Shown here: positions 62,578 through 64,000 of the stretch, piece after piece | Layout of the letters: every line of letters starts with the position of its first letter | How positions within the stretch are numbered: position 1 is the first letter of the stretch | Assembly: GCF_000328665.1 (NCBI RefSeq) | Contig: NC_019977.1 | Coordinates: 1,542,011-1,606,010, forward strand | DNA: 64,000 nt | DNA from: Methanomethylovorans hollandica DSM 15978 | GTDB lineage: Archaea; Halobacteriota; Methanosarcinia; Methanosarcinales; Methanosarcinaceae | Direction of reading: 5' to 3' | The notes under the pieces: generated by a model | The model's input: only the letters and a program-made list of their open reading frames with translations | Database searches by the model: none | Told to the model about the DNA's origin: nothing | Translations under genes and position numbers: made by a program

Positions 62578-64000
62578 TCACCCGCTTTTGCGGCACAGAC
62601 CTGTTTCTCTGCTGAGCTTCACTGTGTGGCTGCCAGAATATACACATGCATGTTTTGAATTAAGCAAAAGGTTCCCATCGCTATCAGTAGATGCACCTTT
62701 ATCCCCGGAAACTGAGAGTTTTATAACACAGTTCACACCCTCAACATGCTCTATAAGATTGTACAATTCTGAAACATAAACAGCCCTGCCTATAGGCCAG
62801 CCTTTTCCATCCTCTCCCCCCTTTATCGGGTGGAGGAAGCCATTGAGCTTTTTGATCACGTTGTCCCGAACCAGGCTGTCGTCACGAAAACCATCCATCG
62901 GAACAACTGTGGCGATGACACTGACCTTTACATAATCAGGCGGGATCACATGGATCTGAGTTCCAAGAAGACGGTGCTTGTCCAGATGCCTGCATACTGC
63001 ATTTTTGAATCCCTCGGAAGGCTGTGGGGGGACATTCAATATCTCAAGAGGCGTATAAGGAATGATCACAACTGTCACAGACCCCTTGTTATCGTCAGGA
63101 TTTATCGCTTTGGGGTTAAAAGGGTCGTAATTTGGGATCGCTTTTGCTCTTGCCACCCTCAGACCGGGTGTATTTATAGCTATATATTCAAAATCCTTTG
63201 CTGTGACAGTTGTATAGGGAGTTCGTAGATCTTTAAGAAAATCCTCGATCGCCTCTTCAATGGTCTGTGCATCCATTCCACCGCTTGCAGGTCTGTGATT
63301 TGTTATGAAACCGTTAAATCCATCTACATTCCAGGTATATTCTGCGTTCAGATTTACTTCTGCGCCTCCTCCGCTCGCATATCCCATAATCCGTATTGCA
63401 GAGCCGGCAGGAGGTACAAAACCTCTCTCCCCATCACCAAATTTAATTTTACCTTTTTCATAATCAAAGACAAAGTGTTTATCAGAGGGGCCAGACCCGT
63501 CCAGATCTTCAAATTCTTTCCAGTCTTCTTCTTCAATTGATAATTTCAATGTCCTGTCAAGGACGGGAATTTCCTTTAGCTTAAAGACCTGATTTGGCAA
63601 CCCGGTACTGATCCGCTCCTCATTATCATCCTTTACTGTAAAACCATGAGTTGCAGAAACCGTATTAAGCCTCAAATTTTCTATGCGGGGAGGATATTCG
63701 TAACATGAATCTTCCACCCGGCAGCGCAGCCAGAAATAATCAGAATTAAATTTCTGACCCGGGATCGTTGATGAAGCTGTCCATCCTTCTATTCCTTCAA
63801 AAATTATTCTTCCGCTCTTCCTGAAATCCTTTGTTTCATCAACGGCATCAATATATTTCCAAATATTTCCATTTGAAGATACCGAAAATTCCCATTTCAA
63901 GCGTGCGTTCTTAAACTCATAATCCTGTTCCTCTCCATGCTTTCCAGGTGCTATGAGGTCTTTTTCATAGAGATAGCACATAAAGTCCAGTGCATCAGGA
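62578..64000 (-). CDS. eCIS baseplate J-like protein (5' end outside the window)
   Basis: At least 474 codons; the frame is open to base 64000, so the first residues are not seen. Contains FDYEKGKIKFGDGERGFVPPAG, YASGGGAEVNLN, LRTPYTTVTAKDFEYIAI and VRAKAI-like segments followed by VIIPYTPLEI, and PIGRAVYVSELYNLIEHVEGV, all typical of baseplate J/gp6-like wedge proteins (the family is often over 900 residues). It assembles the baseplate with the tail-protein-I gene downstream. The sheath, tube and ATPase genes would lie beyond the right edge. Confidence 0.85.
   Translation of the reverse strand, partial: PDALDFMCYLYEKDLIAPGKHGEEQDYEFKNARLKWEFSVSSNGNIWKYIDAVDETKDFRKSGRIIFEGIEGWTASSTIPGQKFNSDYFWLRCRVEDSCYEYPPRIENLRLNTVSATHGFTVKDDNEERISTGLPNQVFKLKEIPVLDRTLKLSIEEEDWKEFEDLDGSGPSDKHFVFDYEKGKIKFGDGERGFVPPAGSAIRIMGYASGGGAEVNLNAEYTWNVDGFNGFITNHRPASGGMDAQTIEEAIEDFLKDLRTPYTTVTAKDFEYIAINTPGLRVARAKAIPNYDPFNPKAINPDDNKGSVTVVIIPYTPLEILNVPPQPSEGFKNAVCRHLDKHRLLGTQIHVIPPDYVKVSVIATVVPMDGFRDDSLVRDNVIKKLNGFLHPIKGGEDGKGWPIGRAVYVSELYNLIEHVEGVNCVIKLSVSGDKGASTDSDGNLLLNSKHACVYSGSHTVKLSRETGLCRKSG

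Noticed and set aside
1-64000. CRISPR arrays, rRNA genes, replication origin, integrase
   Set aside because: No regular spaced repeats, rRNA sequence, Orc1/Cdc6 gene or integrase is visible; the only tRNA seen is tRNA-Glu.
48652-64000. Reading the right end as a prophage
   Set aside because: No capsid, portal, terminase or lysis genes in view, and the DUF4157 cargo array points to an injection system; upstream sequence could still change this.

Overview
The window looks like the chromosome of a methylotrophic methanogen of the Methanosarcinales, most likely Methanosarcinaceae. Supporting genes are the methanol:corrinoid methyltransferase pair MtaC/MtaB, a further MtaC paralogue, an MtbC/MttC-type corrinoid protein, an FmdE-family protein, many small 2[4Fe-4S] ferredoxins, an archaeal Lsm protein, DUF3467, a DUF5814-type Ski2 helicase, TATA-type promoters and strong GGAGG ribosome sites. 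The genus (Methanolobus or Methanomethylovorans type) is only a guess.

0-12 kb is mostly housekeeping: helicase, thioredoxin/CcdA pair, Lsm, tRNA-Glu, a MarR/MFS efflux operon with palindromic operators, a HEAT-repeat protein, and a cytochrome c maturation operon (ccmABC) that also carries a sulfite-oxidase-fold molybdoprotein and a winged-helix regulator. 12-19 kb has an orphan gene next to an AT-rich inverted-repeat element, an iron/cobalamin-type ABC importer with a methyltransferase, FmdE and ferredoxins. 19-27.5 kb has a corrinoid protein divergent from a MarR regulator, whose operator-like inverted repeat recurs in the promoter of a bacterial-type lon gene, then a cyclotransferase/radical-SAM fusion with a geranylgeranyl-reductase-like flavoprotein.

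27.5-33 kb is an accessory island. It has two small iron-sulfur or zinc proteins that automated calling would easily miss, a Pycsar-like anti-phage pair (PycTM-like membrane effector overlapping a PycC-like cyclase), a second convergent cyclase, a broken dihydrofolate-reductase-like gene and a palindromic repeat. 33-40 kb has thiM-thiE, a ThiF/MoeB enzyme, a SnoaL-like gene embedded in ISL3 transposase remnants, a CPBP protease and a secreted protein.

40.9-47.3 kb is a methanol region: a six-PAS/GAF sensor without a kinase domain sits 21 nt upstream of an orphan mtaC paralogue, and then mtaC-mtaB follow with a long, palindrome-rich leader. A TnpB remnant and a nitrilase follow.

48.6-64 kb, all on the minus strand, is the distal part of an extracellular contractile injection system (eCIS) that continues past the right edge. 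In transcription order it reads: baseplate J-like protein (cut by the edge), tail-protein-I-like baseplate protein with a probable beta-propeller N-terminus, fibre-like protein, a small protein, then four DUF4157 (HExxH) cargo proteins. The cargo proteins share a nearly identical loading module but have different C-termini (HNH-like nuclease, unknown plus a coupled small ORF, hydrophobic/pore-like, and an aspzincin-like protease that is now frameshifted). An NTF2-like protein and an unknown protein end the cluster. The eCIS cargo array, the Pycsar-like module and the PAS-MtaC pair are the most interesting parts.
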